Shown in pieces: positions 50,285-62,303 of a DNA stretch of 64,000 nt. The number at the start of each line of letters is the position of its first letter. The first letter of the stretch is position 1. The stretch comes from Ehretia macrophylla (lineage: Eukaryota > Streptophyta > Magnoliopsida > Boraginales > Ehretiaceae), in assembly GCA_037974665.1 (NCBI GenBank), contig CM075770.1, positions 2,988,501-3,052,500 of the forward strand. Reading direction: 5' to 3'. A model generated the notes under the pieces. That model was not told the DNA's origin. It saw only the letters and a list, made by a program, of their open reading frames with translations, and did not search any database. Made by a program: the position numbers and the translations under genes.

Positions 50285-52400
50285 TGAATGAAATATTAAT
50301 AAAATGGCTTCACTTGTCCAGAGATTTACGTGTCCAGTCAAAGCCGTACAAGGCCAGATATCTAAGCCTTGAAGAGGGGCCAAGCTGCGAAAGGCATAAC
50401 CAGAAGCAATCAAGCGCCATGTGGAGCTAAAGACAGCCCCCTCAGAATGCAATGCTTAAAGAGCTTTTCAGCTCAAAAATTCCAGCACAAACCTAGGACA
50501 ATTAAGTACCAAGTGGAGCCTAACTTCAGCCCACTTAGGTCACAAGATTTTACAAACTCAAAAACAGCTCCGCAGTCCTATTAAGGACAAACACAAAGGC
50601 CAAAAAAGTTTTCCTAGCAGACGTGCGGGAAACTAAATAAAGAATTCATTAGCTATAATGACCAAGAGTCTACGCCTAAAATCCTAAGGCCAAAATTAGA
50701 AGGTCACAAGCACCTTCGCTAAAGGGACAAGTCCCACTAAGAGGCCTATTTCACAAAAGCAAGAGGTCGTATAATGATCCAGAATGTAAAGAAAAGGGCC
50801 AAAAAGCACATTGTCATAAGTAGCAAAACAAACGAAGTTTTTCACAAAAAAAGCAACAAAAATTGTCTTACAAAATGAGGGCAAAACCCCAACAAGTGTT
50901 TTCATAGTTCATAATTTGAGGCGGATGCATACACTGAGTTAGAAAAACGTTAAAAAATCTATGTATTTTTTTAAAAAATAGATATTTATGTATTTTAAGT
51001 TAAAAAAATTATTAGCCTAAATTGAAAAAAAAAAAAGGTACTCATATAGTTAAAAAATTATATGTTTTAACCTTTACTGATAATAATTTCTGAATCTGTC
51101 CCTGTTCATAACCCATGATTCGGGAAGTATTTTGAGGAGTTGTGGGTCACAAATCCTAAATAGTTCTCTTGCTTAGGAATGATAATGAGCCACCAACTAA
51201 ACTCAGAACCTGAACTCAATTATACTTCTCTTTCAAGTAGTTGATAGTTGTTCCTTGGGTTGCACTCCAAAATGGGTTCTAAGAATGCGACAAGTTCATA
51301 TTCTCCAAATTTAACTATAAACAAGGTGGTTAAAATGAAAAAAAAAAAAAAAGCATGGGCTAGCCTATACACCCACTGCATCAGTGAAATACTATTTAGT
51401 CAAATAGAAAGGTTGACCTGCATCGAAACTCAGGAACGGACTAAGACTTAAAAGCCCCTAACATAATTCAAATAGAGGTTGACCGTTGAGTTTACTCTGA
51501 CCTTATTTCACCGAGGAGGAAAAAATAATCTTCCAAGGCCTAAATTACGGGTTTAGAATATGCTTTTCAAAATCGAATGAGGTACAAATAAAAAATTCAA
51601 ACTTGATGATGTAAAAACTTTTTTTTTCTTGATTCAAGAATTAGTATGATAACGAGTATCGGTTCATTGTTATAATTTTTGTGCCAAAAATATATAAGAA
51701 GTTTCTTAATATTTGTGAATCCAAACATCATACTATATATTTAACTGTTTATGTTTTTTTATTTTTTAACATCTATAATTAGACGCTATTAGATTATCTG
51801 CAAGTAGTGCCTCCAGAAAGATATTCTCGTTTGTTTTGCATATAAATTTATAATCGAATGAAATATCCAATAAATATGGTTTAAAATGCACCCGCTGGCA
51901 AGCCAAAAACACAAAAGAAGGCTTTCTCCATCCTTTGCACCAAAATGGTCCATGTGAATCTTATCACAACTCAAATTTTGAGAGGAAATAAACAGCAGAA
52001 AATTTATGCAAGCAAGAAGTATTTTATCATTCACTTCTGGAGTACATCTTAAGAATGGGAAGCTCTTGCCTCCGTCAGAAGAACGTGTCAGGTTCTAACA
52101 CCATGTGGAATCCACAAGGTCTGAGCCCTAATTGGTGCGAGTGTCTGACGTCCGTTAGTGATGGAAACAAGCATTTTCCCTTGAAAATATAAACTCAGCT
52201 TCAACGAACAACATCAAGCAGTTCTACAGCCAGAGAAAAAGATTGCAGTGTATAACTCACAGTCACCTTCCCGCAACAAGTTATAAAACTCAGAATTGGA
52301 AAAAGAAAAAAAAGTTCTATTAGAACAAGCCACTAATACAATAACATCGATAAGAAAACCCGACGTGGAAGCTTTTAATCATGTTGAATCTGATATTTAT
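50285..52400. other. Tail of the gypsy fossil, then intergenic DNA
   Basis: From 50285 to about 50900 the sequence is probably the non-coding 3' part of the gypsy element. Beyond that nothing is recognised until the 3' UTR of the - strand ABC-F gene (up to 52413). Confidence 0.4.
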
Positions 52401-52413
52401 TTTACACGCGCGA

Positions 52414-54600
52414 TCATTCATCAACCTCCGCTCTGATTTCTCTTAGAAGCTCTTCTTTGTATTCCTCAAATGTACCTGGGAAAGTCTCAACTGTTCCATT
52501 CTCCACCACCCAAATTTGACTCCTTTCTTCATCCTCGCACACGCGAGAGATCAGCCTCGAATCATGACTAACCAAGATTACTCCACCGGTAAATTCATCA
52601 AGTGCATCAGCTAGTGCATCAATGCTCTGCATATCCAAATGATTTGTTGGCTCGTCTAACAACAAAATGTGTGGCTTGGACATGGAAATTGAAGTGAAGA
52701 CAACCCGGGATTTCTGCCCCCCAGATAATTTTGCAATGGGACTGAGGTGGTTGTGACTGGGGAGACCAAACTTTCCGAGCTTAGCTCGAACAGCTTCTTG
52801 TTTACTCAGTCCTTCTTGATCTGGATGAAGGCGAAGAAGATACTGGACTGGTGTTTCATCCATCGTCAGCAGATCAACAAAGTGCTGAGAGTATCTCCCA
52901 ATCCTCAACTTCTGGCTCCTCCGTAATTCGCCCTCAGTTGGGACCAAATCCCCTGCAAGAAGGTTAAGCAAAGTTGATTTTCCAGCCCCATTGGGCCCAA
53001 CAATAGCGACACGGGTACCCATATCTATTCCAACATCTACATTGGAGAGCTTGAAGTCCTCCCTGTTTGGATAACTGAAGCTAACTTCAATCAACTGTAG
53101 CAATGGCGGAGTCAATTCCGTAGGTTCGGGGAAATGGAACTCCACAGTATAGTCTCTCCACTTTTGAGGGGCCTCTGGCAAGGGCTCGTCCTCATCAACC
53201 TTTCCTTTTGACTTCTTTGATTCCTTAGCAGCTGCAAATTTGACCCGCTCTTTCACCTTTTCTTGTTGAGCCCTGTTTCCTGACCTCTTTGCAGCTTTCA
53301 CTTGCTTCTCATATATCTCAAACTTTTTGTTCATCTCTTTACGGCGCTGCTCATACCCACTTTCAAAATCATCAAAATTCCCACGATAAAAATGGAGCTT
53401 CATGTCGTGAAGATGAATAATTTCATTGCAAACTGTATTAAGGAAATCTCGATCATGTGAAACCACAACAAGAGTTTTCTTCCACCTGCAAAGATACTCC
53501 TCTAACCAAAGAACAGCCCGAAGGTCGAGATGATTTGTAGGCTCATCCAGCAATAGCAGAGTTGGCTGCACAAAAAGTGCCCTAGCCAATGAAATTCTCA
53601 TCCTCCAACCACCACTAAATGACTTGGTAGGACGGCCCTGCATATCCTTGGTGAATCCCAGCCCAGCAAGGATTTTTGATGCTTGTGCCTCAGCAGCATC
53701 AGAGCCCATTAGCTGCAATTTTTCATACAGTTCAGTCAGTTTCTCGCCCACATCATCCCCATCGGCATTATCATCTTCATTCTCGCCAACAGCACCAGAA
53801 GAAGTTGAATTTTGTAATGCTTCAACTTCTTGTTGAAGCTTGATAAGTTCCTCATTGACTGAAACAACTGCTTCAAGTGCAGTTCTATCATTACCCACCA
53901 CCTCCTGCTCAACCAAAAGGACATCAATATTCTTCGGCACAGGTATTTTCCTCCAAGCAAGGAGCTTTAACAATGTAGACTTGCCTTTCCCATTGGGTCC
54001 CACCTGTCTATATCTCTTTCTATGAGATATCTTCACTGAAGCATTCTTTAAAAGCTCTTTGCCACGAGCTGCAATTGAAAAATTATCAATTGTTATATCT
54101 TTCACATTAGCATCAGCATTATCTTGACCATCAAGAACTAAACCCCTGGTATCAATAACTACTGTAAATGCATCATGATCATCCTTGAGGGCCTCCTGTT
54201 TGGCCAACTCGCTTGATTGGGCTGCAAGGTTGTCTTTCTTTTCTCGCTTCTTTAACTTTTTGTTGCTTGTAGCAATATCCAAAGCTTTTGCTTCACTCCT
54301 CTGCTGTCTGCTGGATTGCTGCTCTTCTCCAGAAGCATATTCCTCAATCTCCTCCTCGTCAGAGGGAGGAAGATCGATACCATCTGTATATGATGATGGT
54401 TTTGGAACTGCTTTTGGTTTGGCCTTAAAAGTAGTGCTCGAGGTGGAAGACCCTTTTCTAGCTTTGTCTGGCTTCTGGTCCATGCTGGCAAGCATAGCTG
54501 AAACTGAGAGCTTCTCTTTCTTCACATCTTTAGCAGCATCTTTATTGCCTTGCTTACCCTTAGTAGCGGGCCCAGCTTCATCGCCTTTTTTCTTTCCCAT
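52414..54600 (-). CDS. ABCF4: ABC-F family ATPase, ABCF4 (GCN20-type), intact 728-residue frame
   Basis: Soluble twin-ATPase ABC protein without membrane segments; family members act on ribosomes, and the yeast relative Gcn20 works with Gcn1 in Gcn2 activation. Residues 1-145 are a Lys/Ser/Glu-rich N-terminal extension. Domain 1: Walker A GPNGKGKST (201-209), signature FSGGWRMR (328-335), Walker B LLLLDEP (348-354), H-loop SHDRD (381-385). A charged linker (about 415-480) holds the Lys-rich coiled arm. Domain 2: Walker A GPNGAGKST (535-543), signature LSGGQ (625-629), Walker B ILLLDEP (645-651), H-loop SHD (678-680). Length fits Arabidopsis ABCF4/GCN4 (about 723, from memory). All coding sequence is in one exon. 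One oddity is that SHRKRYRQV replaces the usual SHGKRYG(L)(V/I) just before Walker A of domain 1. Confidence 0.95.
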   Translation of the reverse strand: MGKKKGDEAGPATKGKQGNKDAAKDVKKEKLSVSAMLASMDQKPDKARKGSSTSSTTFKAKPKAVPKPSSYTDGIDLPPSDEEEIEEYASGEEQQSSRQQRSEAKALDIATSNKKLKKREKKDNLAAQSSELAKQEALKDDHDAFTVVIDTRGLVLDGQDNADANVKDITIDNFSIAARGKELLKNASVKISHRKRYRQVGPNGKGKSTLLKLLAWRKIPVPKNIDVLLVEQEVVGNDRTALEAVVSVNEELIKLQQEVEALQNSTSSGAVGENEDDNADGDDVGEKLTELYEKLQLMGSDAAEAQASKILAGLGFTKDMQGRPTKSFSGGWRMRISLARALFVQPTLLLLDEPTNHLDLRAVLWLEEYLCRWKKTLVVVSHDRDFLNTVCNEIIHLHDMKLHFYRGNFDDFESGYEQRRKEMNKKFEIYEKQVKAAKRSGNRAQQEKVKERVKFAAAKESKKSKGKVDEDEPLPEAPQKWRDYTVEFHFPEPTELTPPLLQLIEVSFSYPNREDFKLSNVDVGIDMGTRVAIVGPNGAGKSTLLNLLAGDLVPTEGELRRSQKLRIGRYSQHFVDLLTMDETPVQYLLRLHPDQEGLSKQEAVRAKLGKFGLPSHNHLSPIAKLSGGQKSRVVFTSISMSKPHILLLDEPTNHLDMQSIDALADALDEFTGGVILVSHDSRLISRVCEDEERSQIWVVENGTVETFPGTFEEYKEELLREIRAEVDE

Positions 54601-54610
54601 TGTGAATAAC

Positions 54611-56250
54611 CCTATGACAAAAAGAACAAAAGAAGATCAGAACAAGATTCTCAAATATGGTATTAACTCAGCAGAACCAACAGATGCAGGGCCTCAACAC
54701 GATTTATTTCCCCCTCAAAGTTCCAGATTTGAAGGCCATAGTTAATCATAAATTGTTAAAGATTTCGGAAAATCAACAAATTCGGACTTGTGAGGAGAAA
54801 ATATCAATAATGGATTAGTGAGATGAACTGACAAGAAACATAACTAAAACAGAATGATCATAGATATGAGCCCTCTCTTCTCTCGAAATATTATAAAAAA
54901 CCCAAAGATAATAACCAAATATAGCATCACTTCAAGTAAGAATGGAGATGCAAAAACTCCACGTTTACTTAAATACTTTTCTAGCGTACTGCAAATCTTC
55001 GAATAAAATACTTGCAGATTACAGTAGGAGAATATAAGCCATGTGTTACCCATTAAACAGAACATTGAAAAAGCATTTTCTGAAACATGTTATTGGGGAA
55101 TAAGATCAGTACTTGGGATAAGTCTAGTAAATGGCACAACCAAATATGACATAGAACCATCCTGAAATTGCCGTTTCATCTAAGATAACAGTAATGAATC
55201 AATAAGCAGTGCATGAATTTGGTAGTCTAATAAAGAACTAACTGCCCATACAGCATTTAATAAGTTAAACTCAGTGCCAGAGATACAATTACAATCACAA
55301 TTTTACCCAACCCCGCCATCAGAATTCACCTCCAAAATTGAAAAACAGACTGACTACTATACCATATTGCAAACCGACCTATCATACAAAATGAACCTCC
55401 TTGGCCTCCAATTTGACACAATCACAATCAAAATCTTAGAGTCGCATGTGTCAATCAAATAAACAAAATATGAAAGATAAGAAGAATTATAAAAACTCGA
55501 AAAGTTAAACTATACGAGAATAGGATAATATCTTCAAGATGTCTAATATCACATTCATATTGCAGAGAACAAAATCCAAGCCACATAAAAAACAGCCTTC
55601 TTTCAAGATTTCAAATAAAACTATTATAAAGATTAAAATTTTAAAAAGAAAAAAGGAAAAAAAAATAGCAGTCCTCAAAATTTCCACCGAGATACTAAAA
55701 TTTTAAATTTTAAAGGGCTTCTAGAAAACCCATCTACCAAAAAAGAAAATTAATAAATTAAAACAAAGGTACAACATATTAATTTTGTCAGATATAGTTG
55801 TTGCCGTACTTAGATGTTCGAGAAATGAAAACAGTTTTTACAAAAATACGAAGTAAAATTGCATATAATAAAACAAATTGAGTCCGACCCTTCCCTGAAC
55901 CCGCAAAAAGAGATGCCCATGATGCAGAGTATGACATTTTCTGGGTTTTAAGTGATAAAAAATTAAATGAATGAATTAAACGATAAGCGATTATTCCATT
56001 TTGAGATGAATTATTAACTCACTTATCTCATTTTCTTGTTAAAATTAATTATAATTACAATAATACAGATAAATTATTCAACTATGGCAAAAAGAGATCA
56101 GAGAAAAGGAAGCAAAGGGTTACCTTTAGTGGAGCTTCTTCAGATTGTGTGTGTGTGTGTGTGTGAAAAGCTATATGTGTGTGTATATATATATGTGTGT
56201 GTGTGTGTGTGTGGAGATCTATGCAGAGAGAACAGACCAAACAAGTGAAA
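54611..56250 (-). other. ABCF4 5' UTR with probable 1.5 kb leader intron and AC microsatellite
   Basis: On the - strand an acceptor-like TTTGTCATAG ends at 54612, eleven bases before the ATG. A donor-like AAAG|GTAACC lies at 56124/56123. The intervening 1.5 kb is AT-rich with no frame of interest. Upstream of the donor is a (CA)n leader (TG on the + strand, 56146-56165 and 56176-56213). An intron in the leader is inferred from these sites and from the absence of a promoter-like element next to the ATG. Confidence 0.5.
56146..56213. repeat. (TG)n/(TA)n microsatellite
   Basis: Two GT runs are separated by AAAAGCTATA and a short TA run. It lies in the probable 5' UTR of the - strand ABCF4 gene. 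Confidence 0.9.
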
Positions 56251-56299
56251 TGAATGTGGATCTTGGTTTTTGCTGGACCCAAAAAAGTTGGGTCTATGG

Positions 56300-58975
56300 T
56301 TTATTCTGGGACGTTAAAATATTTGGTTAACATTTGGGCTCTGGCCCGTAGGCGATTTAAATGTACTTTTCTCATGTGACAGAATTAAGATCCAACATTT
56401 AGCTAAGCCTAACAACATTTTCATCTCATTCGAGGCCAGTAAGAAATGTCTGATCCTAAATAAGCCCAATCCAAGATATTGCAAAAAAGCTATGCTTATT
56501 GGTGATATTTTACTAACAGGAGAAGAATGATTAAAATGTTAACTGCCTTCTATACTTGGAAAAATGAACGAAGCGGTCTAGGGCGGACTACAATTAAGAG
56601 GTGCTAAATGGATTAACGGTGGAAGATAAAAAAACAAGTAACTAGCACTATGTGTAAAACCTTGTCGTGAGAAGGCCTTTTTTTGAGAAAGCTTTTTCTT
56701 GTGGAGAACATTTGAATCCATACTAATCGACCATATATTATTTCATTAAAAGAAATTCAATCAGAAATAATAATTTTTGGCTACCTAAATGGTTGCATAC
56801 CTTCTTATATGACAATCAACAACCATTAGATTCGAGTGAATAAACTAAACCAAAATTAGTACATATTTTTGTACCTAGCAAAAAATTAGCTCATATTTTT
56901 CTAACTTCTTCGAACAATTTGTTATTTCCCATCTCCTTCATTTCTTCCTTTTGTACATCTCTAATTGTGGTAGAAAAATTTGGAGAGCCATAATTGAAAT
57001 TCTTGCTAAATGAGGCCCACTTTTGCATTTTCTCAAATTTTGGCACATGTAAATAAGTGGGTCACTCGTTTAATATCTAAATTTGTGGACCAATTTCACA
57101 CACATAGCCAAGCTCACTTCCACAACTAAAATATCCCTTTGACCTCAATGGTGTGAAATTGACCAGTCGTAAAAAAAAAAACATTGGCGTTAATCTAATT
57201 TTATGCACATCCTAGGGGAAACGGAAGAACCCTATAATGGGAAAATGATTGAAAATGTACTTAGTCGGTAGACTGATTGAGTAGTGAATGAATTTTATAC
57301 GTTGTGAAATTAATTTTTAATGTTAAAAAATATTTTCCCACTATAATGATGTTTGTACGTATATTATATACATCTTGTAGGCCCCTCATTTCAACTTTGT
57401 TTATTTACTATTATCTAAAGTTAATCAAAGTATTAATAATTGCAAAAAAATAAGAAATAATCTCTCACGTGGTAAATTATAAATTATCTCATTTTCCTTC
57501 TTTTTTGTGGCCTAATTTTGAAGGCAACCCGAAATCACGGGGCCCAACTAGCAATGAGAGGTGTATGCAGACCCATAATATGATTTTGTTTATATTTTTT
57601 GTCAACTCAACTTATTATTGTTAAGCAAAATTTAAAAATGATACAACCATGAAGAAAGGAAAAAAGGAAAAAGAAAAGTACTAATAACTATAGATGGTAA
57701 AGTATTTGGCAGCTGACCGACATTTGTAGTTGCAAGCAACATACATAACCAAATAATGCACCAGTGCGAGTAACGATGATGACATAAGCTTAATTCCTCT
57801 GATGCAATCATCATTTTTTTTTTCTTTTTCTTTACGACAAAGAAAACCTTATGAGCAGGACTCTCAGATCCGTTTCAAATGGTAAAATTTTAAGTATATA
57901 ATACACTCCCGCGCATGCACTAAATAAGTTAAGAATATGATCTTAAATATCTCCAAAAGGGACAAACTACTCATTTTGCCATTTGAACTACCCGTTGAAG
58001 GTAATGCAATCATCGTTTTCAACATTCAAAATTAGGTAATTTTTCTCTTGTTCTTCTTGTACAATAAGGATTAACATGGCTTATTTGCTTCAAATAGGTT
58101 TAATTATTTCATGATAAATAAATTAACACTTCGTTACTTATAAGAATATGAAGCAACTAGAAGTTCCATTAGCAATAATTCATAATTAACCACACCATCT
58201 AAAAATATAAGTTATCAGAAAAATTTATTATACTTATTTATTATTTTAACATAATAACATAAATGGTCTACTATATACTAGTAAGCATATATATATGTCC
58301 TTTTCCACAATGCATATTCTCGAAGAATATAAAAAGGAAAAAAAAAAAAAATTGCTTGCAATACTAGAAGTTTCATGAATGGATGATTCTCCATCACTTG
58401 CAGACATGCAAGAAAGCTCTAAAATGGCACCAGAATTTCATGAATATTAGTGATCCTCTCATTTTCTACCACAAAGATTGTAACAAAATTAAAGGTTCGT
58501 GGTGGAGCAAAATCCATGGTGTGTTTTTCCTTAAAAACCACAACCTTTCATTGGATGGTTTCTCACAAACTTGATGAGACATGATGCTTTGCATGGCAAC
58601 GTCTTACATGAGACAATGCCTTCACGTGCACTTCACATGTACATAGGGGCCACTCTAATTTTAATGTGAAGGGGCGGATTTGGGTTTCGTAACTAATGTT
58701 TTATTCTAACGTTTTAACTTGTATCTTATGCATTTAATTCACCTACTAAAAATAATTTTCTTCTATTTTTGTAATTCAAAAATTAAATAAATGGTTAGAA
58801 TGTAATGTTTGAATGTTAGAAGAAAACATTAACTAAAAAAGGATCCTAATGTTATCTAGACTATTGCTTTAGTGACGGCTATAACAAAAATATTTTTTCC
58901 AGTGAAATTAATTTTATTTTTTCATATATTTTAAAAAACTTTTGAGGTAAATACACATATTTAAAAAAAAAAAAA
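56300..58975. other. Intergenic, no gene seen
   Basis: AT-rich DNA with short frames only. A 63-codon frame at 58383-58574 has no family signature and no flanking splice context, so it is not called. Confidence 0.45.
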
Positions 58976-59017
58976 AAAATTGGAGTGATTTGGGATTTGA
59001 TTTATCTCCTCTACTTA

Positions 59018-59200
59018 TTCTCTCATCTATTAGATGATGTTATGGCCATGGGATTTGGTATTTTTAAATCTCAACAATTTATTTTAAATTTATTTTAACA
59101 ATATTTTCTAAAATTAAAATTTAAAATAGATGGTTGAGATTTAAAAATACCAAATTTCATGACCAACGATGTCTAGTGGGGGGTGAGATTAACATTGTAG
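59018..59200. mobile_element. Hairpin MITE
   Basis: The arms at 59044-59075 and 59133-59164 pair at 29 of 32 positions (core ATTTGGTATTTTTAAATCTC) around a 57-bp AT-rich loop. Weaker pairing continues outward (TCATCTATTAGATGATG against CATCGTTGG.. ..CTAGTGGG). No coding capacity is present. The class is unknown because the ends are eroded. Confidence 0.6.
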
Positions 59201-61900
59201 CACCCGTTGACTCTACATAGATTTGCATATGATGATGTGCCACAAGATCAACCATCAAACTGCAAAACTATACGAACCCTTTGATTTGATTCACGCGCAA
59301 AAATAACTTGGATCCAGGGCTTTCATATTGTAGCCCCTTGCACTCTGTTTGGTCATCTTAAGACCTATATCAAATTCGATTCTTGTGGTTTATATTTCTA
59401 ACATGGCCAATGATGTCTAGATGTGATGAGCCAAACACGCGTTGATCCAGTGATATGCTGGAGACAACACCATCACGTGTGCCCTTCCCTGGGACTCTAT
59501 CGCTGTGGTTCAGGAAGCATATGCTCGGTTGTGAAGAAACATCACTTTTTATTTATTTGAATTGGTTGACCAAAAAAAAAAAAAAGTATTAACGCTATGG
59601 ATTCTATTTGCATTGTAAAATTTACTTGCATGTTCATAAAAAATATTGTTCAATTCCTTTATGTGTTGGAGTCCGTCGTTATATAGTAAAATTTATAATT
59701 TTAAGATGTATAAGATATAATTCTATTTAGAGTAAGTTTTTTTGTCATAAAAATAAAAAAATTTACTTGCACGCTCAAAAGTAGAGCATGGTCTTAGTCC
59801 ATGTCTAAGGCCGATTGATAAATGGTTAATTTGTAAGTTAGGAGAGATCTATATAAGAGTTAGTGAGGACTGCAACTATAAAAATCCGGACTTCTTTTTT
59901 CTTAATTTAGTGTATATTATGAAGATAGGAAGGTCCAAAAAGGGATCACAATATACCTTGGAAGTGAAGCATCAAACATTTGAGAGAATGTAAATATAGA
60001 AGCATTGGAGATATGTAATGTCTAAACATTGCACAATATCCAATCGATCAATTTTATTTGCTTTTCCATTATAGCATGCATTAATAATGCTCATCCCTCT
60101 TAATTATTAGGTATTAAAAAATTCGTCTTGAAAGGATTAATTAGTTCTATGCATTATATTGTGCATATAACACAAATACTTGAATGCATTTTGTATCCAC
60201 TATCGATATCTTGTAGATAATAGATTTCATGCCCCAGAATTAAGAAGATTAAAAAATAATTAGTTAATTAGAGGAGAATTTATTCGAAAGAAATTAATTT
60301 GAGGAATCAATATTCTATATATACCAATTTGAAACAGCTTAGGATACATCAAGAAAAAAAAAAAAAAAAAACCACTTCCTAACTTTAGATAATGCCATGT
60401 GCCCATATTAATTTATCGCTTCATCTAAAATTTTAAACTATTAAAAAGGTTTTTTTATATATTTATTTATTATTTTCAATGTGTTCTTTCATGTGCACGT
60501 ACAAACATTATGTCTTGCATGTGAAATGTATTCTCTTCAAATGGTTATCGACAAAATTTGAATTTAAAATCTTTCACTAATGGATTTGATATCAAATATT
60601 AATTTATCACGTTATACAAAAGTTTGAGTATAAAACGATTTCTTATATTTATTTATCGTTTTCAATACTAAAAGCGTAATAATGTATGATCCCTTATATA
60701 TATTTATTCTATATTTTCTAAGTAGTTAGGTCGGTTAAAGTATGTTGACTGCTTATATTCATATGCTGATAAAGATTTCGTGACGATATCATCGCACGTT
60801 GTAGTAGAGAATATACAAGATGCTGAATATTGAATATGGTGTTTATATGTTCCTACCCTATGATGTTACACCCGAAAGAGATAGTTCAATTATGATTTTG
60901 TATTAGAAAATGAGTGTTAGGACCTTAGAAAATATATTCTAAATCTCTTGCTAATGTTGGGAGATATGCTGATCAAATGCAATATGTTTCGTTGTAAGTA
61001 TTGTTATATTTAAAGATATTCTGGTAGGTGGTAGTTAAAAGGAGTACAAAAATTTAAAGATTGAAAATAAAATAATTAAAAGAAACTAAAGATTGAACAA
61101 AGAAGAACAAATAACTGAAATGAATAACTTGAATTAAAATAAAGAAGAACATAAGCGAAACCGAGGCTCGTGTAAACACGATATCCTTAAGGTTTTATCA
61201 CGTGGTTACCGTGCTAAACCTTCAATTTCGCGAAAACCTCCCAAGATACAACAGCTTCTCCTTTTAGTGGTAGCACTCCAATTACAAAGCTTGCGAATAA
61301 AACAGTGCTAAACTCTCTCAATACGATGCAATGAAAACTAATACTAAGAATTCTATAGCCTATACATATATTTTTCCTTCTCTCACAAATGACTAGAACT
61401 AACTGGAATATATAGACAGCTAAACAACTAACCATAAATTTCCATCATAAAGGAGGAAATGAATTTATCATAAAGCTAGGGAAACAAAACGTGCAAAACT
61501 GAATGCATTATATTCCACGTTCATTTGAACCATCAGTGCGTTTGAAGCCTGTTTAGCTTTCAGCATTCTCCTCTTATTCAAATGATCATTAATGCAATTA
61601 TCAGCCCCACATGAGCATCATTTGAAAAGTCAGCATTACTTTCTATATTCAAATGCTTTTAATGCATTTAAATAAAATATTACTCTAATGCATTCAATTG
61701 CATTTCAGCACTATTATAATGCATTGAAAATGCATTTCAACATTATTTTAATGCATTCAGAATCAAAACGTTTTTCCCCAATGTAAATGAGAAATCGATT
61801 TCTCAGTAAATCAAAAAAGTCAAGCTCGACTAAAAATTTCTCATTCACTACCTCAAAAATTCCAACAAGTATTATATGAAGTGTTCGAGTAACGATTACT
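59200..61900. other. Intergenic, no gene supported
   Basis: Mostly AT-rich. Around 61150-61340 a stretch (AAACCGAGGCTCGTGTAAAC and GCGAAAACCTCCCAAGATAC on the + strand) has the look of a retroelement LTR in reverse, but no partner LTR or internal domain was found. 61585-61765 is rich in AATGCATT words. Confidence 0.35.
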
Positions 61901-61907
61901 TGTTGTA

Positions 61908-62150
61908 TTTTTATTTTTTTTTGGTCGGAACACAATAATAATATTGCTTGAAAAGGAAGTACAGAATTCAGCCTATCCTAGTGGGTAGGAAGTCAGAAGC
62001 CAAAATATTACATAACTGAGTAGGAACATTAGAGATCCAATCAATGGACAAGCTATTTCTAAGACAATTTTTCACAACCCAATCACAAGTAAGGTTTGTC
62101 GTTCTCATTGTATTAAAGGGTTTGAATTTGAACCTATATCTTTTTATTAT
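61908..62150 (-). mobile_element. L1-type LINE 3' fragment (RNase H end, stop and tail)
   Basis: On the - strand the frame ends NLTCDWVVKNCLRNSLSIDW, then ISNVPTQLCNILASDF and a stop at about 61968. This matches the last residues of plant LINE RNase H domains (N..AD..A then a SNVP.QL..IL tail). An A-rich tail follows (T run at about 61908-61922 on the + strand). It is 5'-truncated, with no reverse transcriptase left. Confidence 0.55.
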
Positions 62151-62303
62151 TAATATTTTTTGACATTTCACTGCTTTGGAGTATGCGTTACAACGAATTA
62201 CTGCGTTACGAGATTTGTAACTTTAGAAGTGAATTTCTTGTGATTTTGTATAAGGTGAATTGTTCCCTAACGAAATAAACATAATACATAAAAGTATAAG
62301 CCA

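Noticed and set aside
54185-54745. 186-codon plus-strand frame opposite ABCF4
   Set aside because: It is a shadow of the ABCF4 coding strand with skewed Ser/Phe/Leu composition and no domain.
61140-61440. Possible reverse-oriented LTR
   Set aside because: The composition resembles an LTR, but no TG...CA borders, partner or target duplication could be placed.
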